DNA of 64,000 nucleotides from Oligoflexia bacterium (GCA_034439615.1 JAWXAT010000056.1:1-64000), one strand, 5' to 3'; positions 47,421 through 56,987 are shown, counted from the first letter of the stretch. Numbers and translations are program-made. Notes: a model not told the origin generated them from the sequence alone.

Positions 47421-49370
47421 TTATGCCCTTACCGGCTTTGTTGCTACTTCTGCATTACTGGCAGTTTTTGCGTCTTCAATAGTGGCGTTTAAAGCAGCAT
47501 CATTTTGCGCTTTAAGAATCTCATGTCGTTTTTTACGTTCTTCATCGATATCGGCTAAAGTCTTGCCCTCAACAATCATATCAACTTCATGACCATCTAA
47601 AACTTCTCTCTGCACTAATGCCTCTGCAAGTGCATGAAGGGTTTCTACTTTGTTTTTTAACAGCTCTTTAGCTTTTCCGTAATTGCGAGAAATAATGTCG
47701 CGAATCTCTTTATCAATAGCCTGAGCCGTTGATTCTGAATAATCTTGCGACTTAGAAATTTCTTTTCCTAAAAACACTTGCTCTTCGCGTTTGCCAAAAG
47801 TCATGGGCCCTAAGGTCGACATACCCCATTCGCAAACCATACGCCTTGCAATCTCAGTGGCGCGTTCAATATCATTACCGGCACCAGTAGTTGTGTTATT
47901 AAAAATTAACTCTTCGGCCACACGACCACCCATTAAAAATGCAATGTTGTTTTCAGCAGCATGATTAGTGAGATTTAATCGTTCTTTTTCAGGAAGAGTT
48001 TGAGTAAGACCCAGAGCCATACCGCGAGGAATAATTGTAACCTTATGAATGGGGTCTGTTCCAGGTGTGAATTTACCAACTAACGCATGCCCTGCTTCGT
48101 GGTAGGCAGTGATTCTTTTTTCTTCATCACTGATGACCATACTTTTTCTTTCAGCTCCCATGATTACTTTGTCTTTTGCTAATTCAAAATCATCTGTGTC
48201 TAATTTTTGCTTGTTTTTTCGCGCTGCTAATAAGGCTGCTTCATTTACTAAGCTCTCAAGATCTGCACCTGAAAAGCCAGGTGTGCCGCGAGCGATTTTG
48301 ATAAGATCTACTTCTGTTGCCATGGGAGTTTTGCGTGTATGAACTCTTAAAATCATTTCACGGCCCTTAACATCAGGCTTACTCACAACAACACGACGAT
48401 CAAAGCGACCTGGTCTTAAGAGTGCCGGATCAAGAACATCAGGCCTGTTAGTCGCTGCTATGAGAATAACTCCGACGTTGCCTTCAAAGCCGTCCATCTC
48501 AACAAGAAGTTGGTTAAGTGTTTGTTCACGCTCATCGTGACCTCCACCCAAACCTGCACCACGATGACGTCCTACTGCATCGATCTCGTCGATAAAGATG
48601 ATACAAGGAGCATTTTTCTTACCTTGTTCAAAAAGATCACGCACACGACTTGCACCAACGCCTACGAACATTTCGACAAAGTCTGAACCGGAGATACTAA
48701 AAAATGGAACACCGGCTTCACCTGCAATGGCTCGAGCAAGTAATGTTTTACCAGTACCAGGAGGGCCCATGAGTAAAACACCCTTAGGGATACGGCCACC
48801 AAGGCGAGTGAACTTTTTTGGATCTTTTAAAAACTGAATAATCTCTTCGAGTTCTTCTTTTGCCTCGTTAATTCCAGCTACATCTTTGAATGTGACTTTA
48901 TTTTTATTCTCAGTCAAAAGCCTTGCTTTAGATTTTCCAAAGCTCATGGCTTTCCCACCACCCGCTTGGATCTGGCGCATGAAAAGTAAAAACATTACAA
49001 AAATAAATACTAAGGGGAGCCAATTTACGAAAAGGGCATGCATAAAACTTGTGCGCTCAGTATTTTCGTAATTAGGAATCAAGCCTGCAGCCATGACGAT
49101 TTTTAAAACCTCGTCACCCGTATTACCAACGATGTGAAATTGTTTGCCCTTATATTTTGTTTCAAAGGCAGGTTTAAGCTCACCAATGATTTCGCCATTA
49201 TCGCGGAATGTTATGTTTTCGATTTCGCCTGATTGAACTGCTTTAATAAATTTTGAAAAATTGAATTCAGTAATCATGGTCGAAGCGCGGTTATCATAAA
49301 AATGATAAAGCATGACACCCAGTAGAACAAGTGTTGCCCAGAGTGCCAAAGTTTTTTGGGATTGGCGCAT
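47421..49370 (-). CDS. ftsH: ATP-dependent zinc metalloprotease FtsH
   Basis: This 649-aa membrane protease degrades unassembled membrane proteins. Two N-terminal helices flank a periplasmic domain. The AAA+ core has Walker [20 protein letters not shown], Walker [16 protein letters not shown] and the [23 protein letters not shown]. The zinc site is HEAGHALVG, with the third ligand Asp in the [15 protein letters not shown] region. ATG starts after GAAAGGA on the minus strand. It leads the ftsH-cdaA-ybbR-glmM block. Confidence 0.96.
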   Translation of the reverse strand: MRQSQKTLALWATLVLLGVMLYHFYDNRASTMITEFNFSKFIKAVQSGEIENITFRDNGEIIGELKPAFETKYKGKQFHIVGNTGDEVLKIVMAAGLIPNYENTERTSFMHALFVNWLPLVFIFVMFLLFMRQIQAGGGKAMSFGKSKARLLTENKNKVTFKDVAGINEAKEELEEIIQFLKDPKKFTRLGGRIPKGVLLMGPPGTGKTLLARAIAGEAGVPFFSISGSDFVEMFVGVGASRVRDLFEQGKKNAPCIIFIDEIDAVGRHRGAGLGGGHDEREQTLNQLLVEMDGFEGNVGVILIAATNRPDVLDPALLRPGRFDRRVVVSKPDVKGREMILRVHTRKTPMATEVDLIKIARGTPGFSGADLESLVNEAALLAARKNKQKLDTDDFELAKDKVIMGAERKSMVISDEEKRITAYHEAGHALVGKFTPGTDPIHKVTIIPRGMALGLTQTLPEKERLNLTNHAAENNIAFLMGGRVAEELIFNNTTTGAGNDIERATEIARRMVCEWGMSTLGPMTFGKREEQVFLGKEISKSQDYSESTAQAIDKEIRDIISRNYGKAKELLKNKVETLHALAEALVQREVLDGHEVDMIVEGKTLADIDEERKKRHEILKAQNDAALNATIEDAKTASNAEVATKPVRA

Positions 49371-49533
49371 GAGAAAAATCCTTTCGGTATAAGAGGTTAA
49401 CTACTTTTAAAGTTTACCATAGTAACCGTGTTTTTCAGGCCGAAAAATCTAGCCTTCCAACGGGTAGAGTCTCGACTTTCAAGTCTTATGTCAAGGGAAG
49501 GGAAAGATTAAATTTCAGTTTTTCAACACGAAC

Positions 49534-50490
49534 TTAACGTGGCGCGACGGAGTCTAGGGATACCATCCAATTTACTCCAGCAAGTCGAAATACAAAGTGA
49601 CGCTGTGGAGATCTTAATCGTTTCTTAAACTCGTTCACATGCCTGCTTGTTATTCGAGTTTGAGCATGATGACGCAAAAAGTTATAAAGCTTTTCATCAA
49701 TTTTGGGCTCATCAAAAGTAAGTGCTATTTTTCGATCAAAAACTGAATCAAGAGTTACTGGGTTATTATTTTGAACAATGCGCTGAAGACTTTCAAAAAG
49801 ATTATCGATGTACCCCGGATGTTCATTACGTAGGGGACGTAGCCATTTACGCCTGACCCAATTACGAAGTTTTGCCGTGTCTTCGTTGGTGGCGTCGTTT
49901 CGCCAACTTAAATCTTTTTTACGAGCATATTGTTCAATTTCAGATCTATTAATATCTAAAAATGGGCGCAGTAACCCTTCTTTACTTTGAATAACCATGG
50001 CTTTAAGACCATGAATGCCCGTACCTTGTAAGAGCCTTATTAGGCGCGTTTCTAATAGATCATCACGATGATGTGCAATAACAATAAACGAAGCTTTTAA
50101 TTTTTTCTGAGCAGCAAAAAGAACTTCATAGCGCTTATCGCGAAGAAGCCCTTCTCCTGCATCAGATTTTATATTAGCGAGTTTTTTAATAGAGTTAAGT
50201 ATTTTTAATTTTTTACACTGAGCTTTAACGAATGCCGCATCAGCATCAGAGTCAAAGCCTCGGACTCCATGATTCACATGAATGACATGTAGTGAATAAC
50301 CAAGCCTTGTTGAAAGTGAACAAAAGACATTAAGAAGAACTATAGAATCAATACCCCCGCTGACTGCCACAATGAGTTTTTCACCTTCTAATTTTGGGCG
50401 TAGGGACTTAAGCTTTTGATAGATTTTTTTCTCTAACGGTTCAAGCGAAGTGCCTGTAGGACTAAGCTTACGATCGCGGTATTTATTCAT
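49534..50490 (-). CDS. tilS: tRNA(Ile)-lysidine synthetase TilS
   Basis: This 318-aa enzyme makes lysidine at C34 of tRNA-Ile(CAU) so that it reads AUA. The PP-loop is IVAVSGGIDSIVLLNVF, with HVNHGVRGFDSDADAAF, IAHHRDDLLETRLIRLLQGTG and the KAMVIQSKEGLLRPFLDI core. It lacks most of the C-terminal domain of E. coli TilS (432 aa), like short TilS forms known elsewhere. It precedes ftsH by 163 bp. Confidence 0.93.
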   Translation of the reverse strand: MNKYRDRKLSPTGTSLEPLEKKIYQKLKSLRPKLEGEKLIVAVSGGIDSIVLLNVFCSLSTRLGYSLHVIHVNHGVRGFDSDADAAFVKAQCKKLKILNSIKKLANIKSDAGEGLLRDKRYEVLFAAQKKLKASFIVIAHHRDDLLETRLIRLLQGTGIHGLKAMVIQSKEGLLRPFLDINRSEIEQYARKKDLSWRNDATNEDTAKLRNWVRRKWLRPLRNEHPGYIDNLFESLQRIVQNNNPVTLDSVFDRKIALTFDEPKIDEKLYNFLRHHAQTRITSRHVNEFKKRLRSPQRHFVFRLAGVNWMVSLDSVAPR

Positions 50491-50597
50491 AAGCGGTCTT
50501 ATACCAGGGCAATAGGTGAATAGGCAAATCGAATTACCCCATCAAAAATGTGTGCGCGCTAGCATGCACGCACACACCACACATCAACATATTTAAC

Positions 50598-51122
50598 TCA
50601 CAGACTACAACTCTGAGCTCGAGATCCCCAAACATCAGTGACCCAGCCAAATCGAAAACAATCACCATTTTTGCAATAAGTTCGCGAGACACCATTTACT
50701 CTGCGGCTTTCCCAACCGAATCGGGCACAATCACCGTTGAGACATACTACATCTTGAATGCCCCAATTGGTTTGTATGCGCCAACCATTACGCAAACAAT
50801 TTCCACCCCAGCAAAGACCTTGCTCATAATACGTCATACCATTTGTGAAAACTTGTCCGCTCCAACCTGCACGAAAACAACCACCCTGATAACAATGAAC
50901 GCTGACTTGGTATCCAGCATTGTCATATGTCTGCCAACCACCTTGAGAACAACCGCCATTCACGCATTGAGTGTTACTTTGGTAATGACCACCCATTTGT
51001 TGAACGTTCCAGCCATACTGCATACAGCTATTTCCGTGACAATCAGAATTATAACGAGCTGCTTGTGAGCTCTGAGTAAAAAATATTCCAATAAATAAAA
51101 GACATAAGGTTAAGAGTTTCAT
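50598..51122 (-). CDS. Secreted Cys-rich CxxGxCxxxGW repeat protein
   Basis: About 174 aa. The start at 51122 is set by AAGGAGGA 7 nt upstream and a signal peptide (KLLTLCLLFIGIFFTQSSQA). The mature protein is six repeats of about 25 aa, each with the core C-x2-G-x-C-x3-GW (CHGNSCMQYGW, CVNGGCSQGGW, CYQGGCFRAGW, CWGGNCLRNGW, CLNGDCARFGW, CKNGDCFRFGW). The paired Cys would form one disulfide per repeat, making a stacked, rigid extracellular protein. No known family is recognised. It stands alone between tilS and a plus-strand gene. Confidence 0.8.
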   Translation of the reverse strand: MKLLTLCLLFIGIFFTQSSQAARYNSDCHGNSCMQYGWNVQQMGGHYQSNTQCVNGGCSQGGWQTYDNAGYQVSVHCYQGGCFRAGWSGQVFTNGMTYYEQGLCWGGNCLRNGWRIQTNWGIQDVVCLNGDCARFGWESRRVNGVSRTYCKNGDCFRFGWVTDVWGSRAQSCSL

Positions 51123-51382
51123 TTCTGGTTCCTCCTTAAATGAAAACCATTGAATCAAAATTTATCCATAAACTACTTACGACTTAAGTGCAGCATACAG
51201 ATCTACGGCTTACAAGCTTGATGTTGAATTTAAATGACAAACTTTTAAGCAATTTAAGAAACATTAACTAGCAGAAAGTCCTTAAGATTTTAGTCTAGCT
51301 ACCGATTAATCTTATGTACGAGCTAATTGGAAATACTGTTCTTAACACAGTAACAAAAAGCTCACTTAAGCGGAGGTTGGTT

Positions 51383-52309
51383 ATGAAAAAAATGAGTTTG
51401 GTTGTAGCAATTCTAGTTTTGATGACGACATCAAAGGCTCTTGCGACTAATAGCAAAATCGCTGAACTTGGTGAAAAATCATTTGAAGCTGAAATTGAGA
51501 ACCTTGATATTCATGATCTTGAAGGCCAACGCGAACAGTCACTCAACGAAGCTCGTCATCAAACAATTCGAGCTAAAGAATTAGCAAAAGAACTATCAAA
51601 TACTCGCAATCGAAAAAAAGTTGTAGAAAAACGTACAAGAATTTCAATGAACGATTCTGAATTTCGCCGCTCAAAAGCCGAAAAAGAACAACGTCGCGAT
51701 AAAAAAGAAACAGCTTTCTTAGAAAGACAAATTCAAAAACTCGAAAAAGATTCAGAAAAAGCAGAAATTCAAGCACGCAAAGCTCAAGAACGCGCTGAAA
51801 AAGCAAAAATCGCTCACGAACAATCAAAGGTGAAAAAGACTCAAACAGCATTAAGAAAACAAACTGCAATTGACCAACGTGTTCAAAAAGAAAATGAAAC
51901 CAAGCTCATTTTAGCTGAACGCAAGAAAACTTTAATTGAAGCAGCTCAACTTGAAAGAGAATCACTCACTTTAGAGAAAAAACTAGCAGTGGCAACACAC
52001 ATTGCTGAACGCGGAGTAAACGCTTTAGACATCGCTAAAGAAAAACGCGCACAAACTTTAGCAAAGCGAGATCAAGGCCGCATGGCACTTGCTACAGCAC
52101 AAGCTGACATAAAAGCACTTGAGAATGAATATCGCAAAACTATCTCTGAGACTAAAAAGTTTGAAGAGATCGCTCGCTTAAATACCATCGAAATGGAAAA
52201 ACGCCGAGCATTTGTTTCACATAAGCGTCAAGAACTCGCACTTGCAAAATCGCGAAACAAAACTGCACGCAATAGCATTGATCGCAGACCTGCCACATCA
52301 CAGCAATAA
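51383..52309 (+). CDS. Secreted long coiled-coil protein
   Basis: About 308 aa. The start at 51383 has CGGAGG 6 nt upstream and gives a signal peptide (KKMSLVVAILVLMTTSKALA). The rest is one long Lys/Glu/Ala/Arg/Gln-rich helix with heptad pattern and no globular domain (EKEQRRDKKETAFLERQIQK, KAEIQARKAQERAEKAKIA). It is probably a periplasmic rod or scaffold; no family is recognised. It is the likely first gene before the subtilase, which follows after about 180 bp. Confidence 0.75.
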   Translation: MKKMSLVVAILVLMTTSKALATNSKIAELGEKSFEAEIENLDIHDLEGQREQSLNEARHQTIRAKELAKELSNTRNRKKVVEKRTRISMNDSEFRRSKAEKEQRRDKKETAFLERQIQKLEKDSEKAEIQARKAQERAEKAKIAHEQSKVKKTQTALRKQTAIDQRVQKENETKLILAERKKTLIEAAQLERESLTLEKKLAVATHIAERGVNALDIAKEKRAQTLAKRDQGRMALATAQADIKALENEYRKTISETKKFEEIARLNTIEMEKRRAFVSHKRQELALAKSRNKTARNSIDRRPATSQQ

Positions 52310-52490
52310 TAGTACTGGCCTTAAAACCAGCTACCAGCATGGCGTTAAAGAGCTATCCATAAGTCTAGTCTTTTATGCAATCGTTGATTCAAGTACTTTT
52401 GGCGTGCTAGCCTTTTTGAATATCAAGGCGAGACCATGGGGGGATCGCCTGAACGACTAAACAGTATTAAAAGCGCACCAGGGAGGGTCG

Positions 52491-53765
52491 ATGAGAAATT
52501 TATTCATAATCAGTATGCTCGTGCTATTCGCACAAACCAGTTTTGCTGGTCAGTACATTGTTAAATTCAAAAATCCAATTAGCACAAAAAATTTGAACAC
52601 CATAAAAGCCATTACCAATGGCGAGGTAGAATCGCTTATTCCTCAATTAAATATGGCTGTTATTTCTGGCCAACCCACTCAAATAAATACGCTTTCACTG
52701 AGTATGGGAAATGAAATTGAGTACATCGAAGTTAATCACAAACGTTATGCCATTGGTAAAAAAGGTCCGTCTTACCCAAGTGAAGTAAATATGTGGGGAA
52801 TGCGCGCCATCAATGCTCTCCCCGCTTGGGCTATCACCAAAGGAAGTCGCAAAGTTATTATCGCAGTAAGCGATACCGGCACGTGGCTTGAGCATTCAGA
52901 TCTTAAAAATAATCTTTGGAGAAACGCTGGCGAAACAGGCCTCGATGCAAACGGTAAAGATAAAACAAAAAATAAAATTGACGATGATGGCAATGGTTAT
53001 ATCGACGATGTTCATGGTTACAATTTTGAAACAAATGTTGGTAACCCCATGGAAAATCATTACCACGGCACACACGTAGCCGGATCCATCGGCGCAGTTG
53101 GAAATAACAGTGGAATCGCCGGAGTAAACTGGGAAACCAGTCTTATGACCGTGAAATTTATCGGCATGGATGGCAGCGGTACAGATGACGCTGCAATTAA
53201 ATCTATTGTGTACGCTGCTGATAACGGAGCAAAGGTCATTAACGCTAGCTGGGGTGGAGATGAATTTGCCCAAGCACTTTATGATGCTATCGACTATGCT
53301 GGTAAAAAAGGTGTTCTCTTTGTTGCCGCATCAGGTAACGACGGTCAAAATGCAGATAAATATCCCATGTATCCAGCTGCATATGATCTAGATAGTATTA
53401 TTTCCGTTGCATCAATCAGTGATGTAAAAGGAAAACTCTCTGGGTTTTCAAACTATGGTGCTAAATCAGTTGATATCGCAGCACCAGGTGAAAATATTTA
53501 TAGCACCTGGAACCCAATGCAATCACCACTGCGACGAGTTTTGTATTACACAATCAGCGGAACATCTATGGCAGCACCACATGTAACAGGTGTTGTGGGA
53601 CTCATGTACGCGGCCAACCCAAATTTAACTTCAAAACAAGTTAAATCGATTTTGATCGAAACAGCAAAACTCACACCCCATCTCACGGGTAAAGTTTTAG
53701 CTAACGGAATGGTTGATGCTGGTGCTGCTGTTAAAAAAGCAAAAGAACTAGCCGGATCAAACTAA
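52491..53765 (+). CDS. Secreted subtilisin-like serine protease (S8)
   Basis: This 424-aa protein has a signal peptide (NLFIISMLVLFAQTSFAG) and an I9-type propeptide-like region (about 20-95). The S8 catalytic domain has Asp in IIAVSDTGTWLEHSDL, His in HYHGTHVAGSIGAVG, oxyanion Asn in AASGNDGQN and Ser in SGTSMAAPHVTGVVGL. All triad residues are intact. A Ca-binding-like DDDGNGYIDD loop follows the Asp. Start: ATG after GGGAGGG. Secreted proteases of this type are abundant in predatory bacteria, but the target here is unknown. Confidence 0.94.
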   Translation: MRNLFIISMLVLFAQTSFAGQYIVKFKNPISTKNLNTIKAITNGEVESLIPQLNMAVISGQPTQINTLSLSMGNEIEYIEVNHKRYAIGKKGPSYPSEVNMWGMRAINALPAWAITKGSRKVIIAVSDTGTWLEHSDLKNNLWRNAGETGLDANGKDKTKNKIDDDGNGYIDDVHGYNFETNVGNPMENHYHGTHVAGSIGAVGNNSGIAGVNWETSLMTVKFIGMDGSGTDDAAIKSIVYAADNGAKVINASWGGDEFAQALYDAIDYAGKKGVLFVAASGNDGQNADKYPMYPAAYDLDSIISVASISDVKGKLSGFSNYGAKSVDIAAPGENIYSTWNPMQSPLRRVLYYTISGTSMAAPHVTGVVGLMYAANPNLTSKQVKSILIETAKLTPHLTGKVLANGMVDAGAAVKKAKELAGSN

Positions 53766-53781
53766 ATAAGTATTTCAACGG

Positions 53782-53985
53782 TTACCGAGGTCGCAATAAT
53801 ACCTTGGGGCCAAATTTTCGATGGAGCTCATCTTTAAGGTGCTCCAGTTTTTCGACCCTCTCTCGACGCTCGGGATTCTCAAACAAATTCATTTGTTGAG
53901 GACCCGAGCTTTTTTCATCTACAAGTTTTCTCACACTCACAACTTCATGGTCGTGCCCGAATAAAAGGCAGTCAATTAAAACCAT
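53782..53985 (-). pseudogene. Possible remnant of a Y-family DNA polymerase C terminus
   Basis: This 67-aa frame, 22 bp after vapC, ends with PQQMNLFENPERRERVEKL and LKDELHRKFGPKVLLR. That combination, a QxxLF beta-clamp-binding motif followed by a basic helix and an RxFG tail, is typical of the last 40 residues of DinB/UmuC-type polymerases. No polymerase domain precedes it; the upstream frame is vapC. It may be a deletion remnant, perhaps made by insertion of the vapBC module. It could instead be a small clamp-binding protein, or chance. Confidence 0.45.
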
Positions 53986-54007
53986 TAGTCAATTTCATTT
54001 GCTAAAA

Positions 54008-54412
54008 TTACTTCGTCCAATTTTCCACTCGTAGCTCAGGTACACGACGGAATTCACGTTCATTATTTGTTACAAGAATCACGTCTAAAGCTCTGGCTTG
54101 GGCTGCAATCATAAGATCAAAAATACCAATGATTTGCCCTTTTTTCTCGAGGTGAGCGCGGATTTTACCTAACTCTAAAGCTGCATCAGCATCAAATGAA
54201 GAAATAGTAAAGGGCTGCATGAAATTTTTTAGAGCACTATGGTTTTTCTCCCGCTGCTCGCTTTTTTCAACGCCATAAATCAGTTCTCCAATAGTCACAG
54301 ATGAAATCAAAATCTGTTCTGGCAAAAGTAATTCGAGCTTGTTCAGGACTAAAGCGGACCGTTTTTTTATGATGTATATACAAATATCCGTGTCCAACAT
54401 GTAGTGGATCAC
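54008..54412 (-). CDS. vapC: VapC-type PIN-domain ribonuclease toxin
   Basis: This 134-aa PIN-domain protein has the metal-binding acidic residues: Asp in YMLDTDICIYII, Glu in SVTIGELIYGVEKS, Asp in GIFDLMIAAQARA, and TNNEREF at the C end. VapC toxins cleave RNA, often tRNA, when not bound by VapB. The GTG start follows directly after the vapB stop (TAAGTG) with GAGGGG 6 nt upstream, so translation is coupled. Active-site residues look intact, so the toxin is probably functional. Confidence 0.9.
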   Translation of the reverse strand: MIHYMLDTDICIYIIKKRSALVLNKLELLLPEQILISSVTIGELIYGVEKSEQREKNHSALKNFMQPFTISSFDADAALELGKIRAHLEKKGQIIGIFDLMIAAQARALDVILVTNNEREFRRVPELRVENWTK

Positions 54413-54640
54413 TTAAAACCCCTCACGCTTTTTTGGTAAAGGCTGAGAACGCTCACTTAGAAAGTCGTCTGAAAATTGATTTAAGCTTTCTTTTAACTTT
54501 TCCCAAGATTTTTTAATTGGAATTAAGATCACGTTGCTACCTTCGTGCTGGATGTAGACTTCGCTCCCTTCAAATCTGAATTCCTTCGGAAGTCGAACCG
54601 CCTGGCTTTGTCCATTTTGAAAGATTTTGGCTTTTTTCAT
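54413..54640 (-). CDS. vapB: VapB-type AbrB-fold antitoxin
   Basis: About 75 aa from ATG 54640, with GAGG 6 nt upstream. The N terminus MKKAKIFQNGQSQAVRLPKE is the swapped-hairpin AbrB/SpoVT DNA-binding fold of VapB antitoxins. The C-terminal half (KSWEKLKESLNQFSDDF) is a helix likely to bind VapC. It is expected to bind its own promoter, where two dyads lie just upstream. Confidence 0.9.
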   Translation of the reverse strand: MKKAKIFQNGQSQAVRLPKEFRFEGSEVYIQHEGSNVILIPIKKSWEKLKESLNQFSDDFLSERSQPLPKKREGF

Positions 54641-54662
54641 ATTACACCTCAATATATATTAT

Positions 54663-54690
54663 TAGTATATACTATTTAATTAATTAAATA
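54663..54690. promoter_or_regulatory. vapBC operator dyads
   Basis: Two perfect palindromes sit 23-50 bp upstream of the vapB ATG: TAGTATATACTA (54663-54674) and TATTTAATTAATTAAATA (54673-54690), touching each other. This is where AbrB-type VapB usually binds to autoregulate its operon, and the AT-rich stretch can also serve as a -10 region. Binding is inferred. Confidence 0.55.
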
Positions 54691-55084
54691 TATAAGTAGT
54701 TTAATATTTAAAATTCTCTAATGTTTGATGGTACTTACGTACTTTATTGAGATTAAGTCCATCTGTCTAGCTTTCTTGCGAAAAGAATCGCTCTACTGAG
54801 ACAAAAAATGAATCCATATCAACATGTGCTATCCACCGCATAATAAGGAAATAGCATAAAACAAATGTATATTGTAAGTGCCGATTTGACTGCGTCATGC
54901 GTTTTAATGTCACAAACGAGTCATGGCAACTTCACAAAAATTAATCACCACACAACTTTTAATGTTCAAAAACAATTTAACAGCTCTCTACACAAAATAA
55001 TCACGCAACGCTTCAAGGTACAAAAATTGAATATGCATCTTGACGAGTAATGAATCTCAAATGACTTTTGAAAGGAGTTCAAAA
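54691..55084. other. Intergenic region between vapBC and csbD-like gene
   Basis: About 390 bp, AT-rich, between divergently transcribed units. It has short open frames but none with a good ribosome site or codon pattern. It should hold promoters for vapBC and the csbD-like gene. I see no other structure. Confidence 0.4.
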
Positions 55085-55300
55085 ATGAATTGGCTAGAAA
55101 TTGAAGGTAAATGGGATCAAATCAAAGGAAAGATTAAAGAAAAATGGGGCAAATTTACTGATGACGATCTTAATCAGTACAAAGGAAACCGCGAGCATTT
55201 TGTAGGTGGCCTTACTGATCGTTACGGTTTTAGTAAAGAAGAAGCACAAAGACATGCAGATGAATTCGGTAGCTCCTTGAGATCAGAAGATTACCATTAA
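55085..55300 (+). CDS. CsbD-family stress protein
   Basis: A 71-aa protein starting at ATG 55085 after AAAGGAG. The sequence MNWLEIEGKWDQIKGKIKEK and KFTDDDLNQYKG, then FVGGLTDRYGFSKEEAQR, fits the CsbD/YjbJ family. These hydrophilic helical proteins are abundant in general stress responses, with no known enzyme activity. A strong terminator follows, so the gene is monocistronic. Confidence 0.93.
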   Translation: MNWLEIEGKWDQIKGKIKEKWGKFTDDDLNQYKGNREHFVGGLTDRYGFSKEEAQRHADEFGSSLRSEDYH

Positions 55301-55333
55301 GTTTTGGTAACTTTCTCCTCTCTCAATGGTAGC

Positions 55334-55370
55334 AAATGGCGGTCTAAAAGGCCGCCATTTTACTTTTTTC
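55334..55370 (+). terminator. Rho-independent terminator after csbD-like gene
   Basis: AAATGGCGG pairs perfectly with CCGCCATTT across a 9-nt loop, followed by TACTTTTTTC. It lies 34 bp past the csbD-like stop and is the clearest hairpin terminator in the window. Confidence 0.85.
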
Positions 55371-55492
55371 AATTCAAGTGACAGTATTTGGCTTAACCTG
55401 TGGAAACTTCACATTAAATCTCACACATTGCACTGCGCATTGGCACTTTGATTGCTCTTATCACCCTTGATATGCGTGGAACGTCTTTTGTC

Positions 55493-56986
55493 ATGAGGAG
55501 CATATTATCTCCTCTTATATTATTTATTTTAAGTATAACTCCTCAGAGTTTTGCTAGCTCCGAAGTACAGCCAATACAAGATCACTGTAATCGCATTCTT
55601 GAAGATTTACATGCCGGTGACCCACGCTACCTCATCAACCCCACTGATGATAGTTACGTTAAAAACCACATGCGTGGAAAATTTATTTTTGGAAAAGCTC
55701 AACTTGAAGCAACGCACTGGAAAGCATACAAAACAAGCCAAACTGTTAATGAAAATATTTACAAAATTCAACTCTCGGGCATTAAAAATCTTAATGAAGA
55801 TATTTGGAATTATACTGGCACAGAAGGATTATTAGAAATTATTTACCTCAGTACGCATAGTTATCTTGATTCATTTCCAAGTCATGGCCGCATATTAGAT
55901 ACAAAATTTAAAGATATTTTTGTTCAAACTCATCTGAATAAAGCTGATTTTCATGAGTTAATCATAAAGCCTGTTATCAAAATTGTAGACGAGTGGCTTA
56001 CAAAACGCGCTGAAACAAGTAAAACACTCACTCAACTTAAAAAAAGTGGATGGTCATGGACAAACTGGTTTAATAACAATCTTATTTTTGATTACGGCCC
56101 CACACCCGAACTTGCCCACTTTAAAACAAGACTTTTAATGGCCAAAAATATTTCTGATCCCAATATGAGTTATGAAACATGGCAAGCCCAAGCGCTTGAA
56201 AGAAGAAACAAGCTAGTTAAAATCACACAAGCTCTTCATGTTGACTGGAACCGCGTCATAGAAGCACTTCATAATTATGTTTCAAGAAATAATGGTGGAG
56301 AACAACAGTTTACACAGTGGTTCACTGAGCAAGCAAAAACAGACACCACAAAAATTACACCGAAATTTGTCTCATATTTAAATGATTTAAGTATCGGCGA
56401 TTTTTTCCCGATGCCCGAGGGTAAAGGGATTTTTAAATATTCTAATTATCCTGACTTAATTCAATCCCGTGCACGAGATCCGCTAGGTGCTCCTAGAGGC
56501 CCGTGGCAAATGGAAAGTCGTATTGCCCTAGAAAATGGACGCAATGCTTATTATGTCATGCTTACTGATGTTGAAGGACTAGGATTTCAGGCGCGCCTTG
56601 CACAAGATCAATGGATAGCAAAAGGAGCAAAAATCACCGAGCTTCAAAACATCTACAAGCCCCTAACTAATCAGCTTAATAAAATGTCTAGAAGAATATT
56701 TAGGGGAATTAAGCGAATCATCGGACCTGATAAACTTTTAATTATTTATCAAGGTGGAGGAGATGAACTCAGCATATTGCTACCTGAAATTAATGCAAAT
56801 ATGAAACTTCATATCGAAAAATTTATGGTATCAATCAATAAGGTTTCACTTGTAGGAACAAGTTTTAAAATCCACACATCACCGATTGTTCATGTAGAAG
56901 AACCCGGAAAGTATGCATCACTTGTTGAGGCAAACCATAGAGCCAATGAAATAATGATACAAAGTAAAAAAAGGTTGAAAAAATAA
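55493..56986 (+). CDS. Secreted protein with C-terminal GGDEL (diverged GGDEF-like) region
   Basis: About 497 aa. The start at 55493 gives a signal peptide (RSILSPLILFILSITPQSFA); upstream in-frame TTG/ATG starts would bury it. The N-terminal 330 residues are helical and unrecognised. The C terminus has MLTDVEGLGFQARLAQDQ, then LLIIYQGGGDELSILLPE (about 415-432), like the metal Asp strand and GGDEF hairpin of diguanylate cyclases. The 'Lys/ND' steps between are poorly conserved. A signal peptide would place it outside the cytoplasm where GTP is absent, so catalysis is doubtful. A degenerate or structural use of the fold is likely. Confidence 0.65.
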   Translation: MRSILSPLILFILSITPQSFASSEVQPIQDHCNRILEDLHAGDPRYLINPTDDSYVKNHMRGKFIFGKAQLEATHWKAYKTSQTVNENIYKIQLSGIKNLNEDIWNYTGTEGLLEIIYLSTHSYLDSFPSHGRILDTKFKDIFVQTHLNKADFHELIIKPVIKIVDEWLTKRAETSKTLTQLKKSGWSWTNWFNNNLIFDYGPTPELAHFKTRLLMAKNISDPNMSYETWQAQALERRNKLVKITQALHVDWNRVIEALHNYVSRNNGGEQQFTQWFTEQAKTDTTKITPKFVSYLNDLSIGDFFPMPEGKGIFKYSNYPDLIQSRARDPLGAPRGPWQMESRIALENGRNAYYVMLTDVEGLGFQARLAQDQWIAKGAKITELQNIYKPLTNQLNKMSRRIFRGIKRIIGPDKLLIIYQGGGDELSILLPEINANMKLHIEKFMVSINKVSLVGTSFKIHTSPIVHVEEPGKYASLVEANHRANEIMIQSKKRLKK

Positions 56987-56987
56987 T

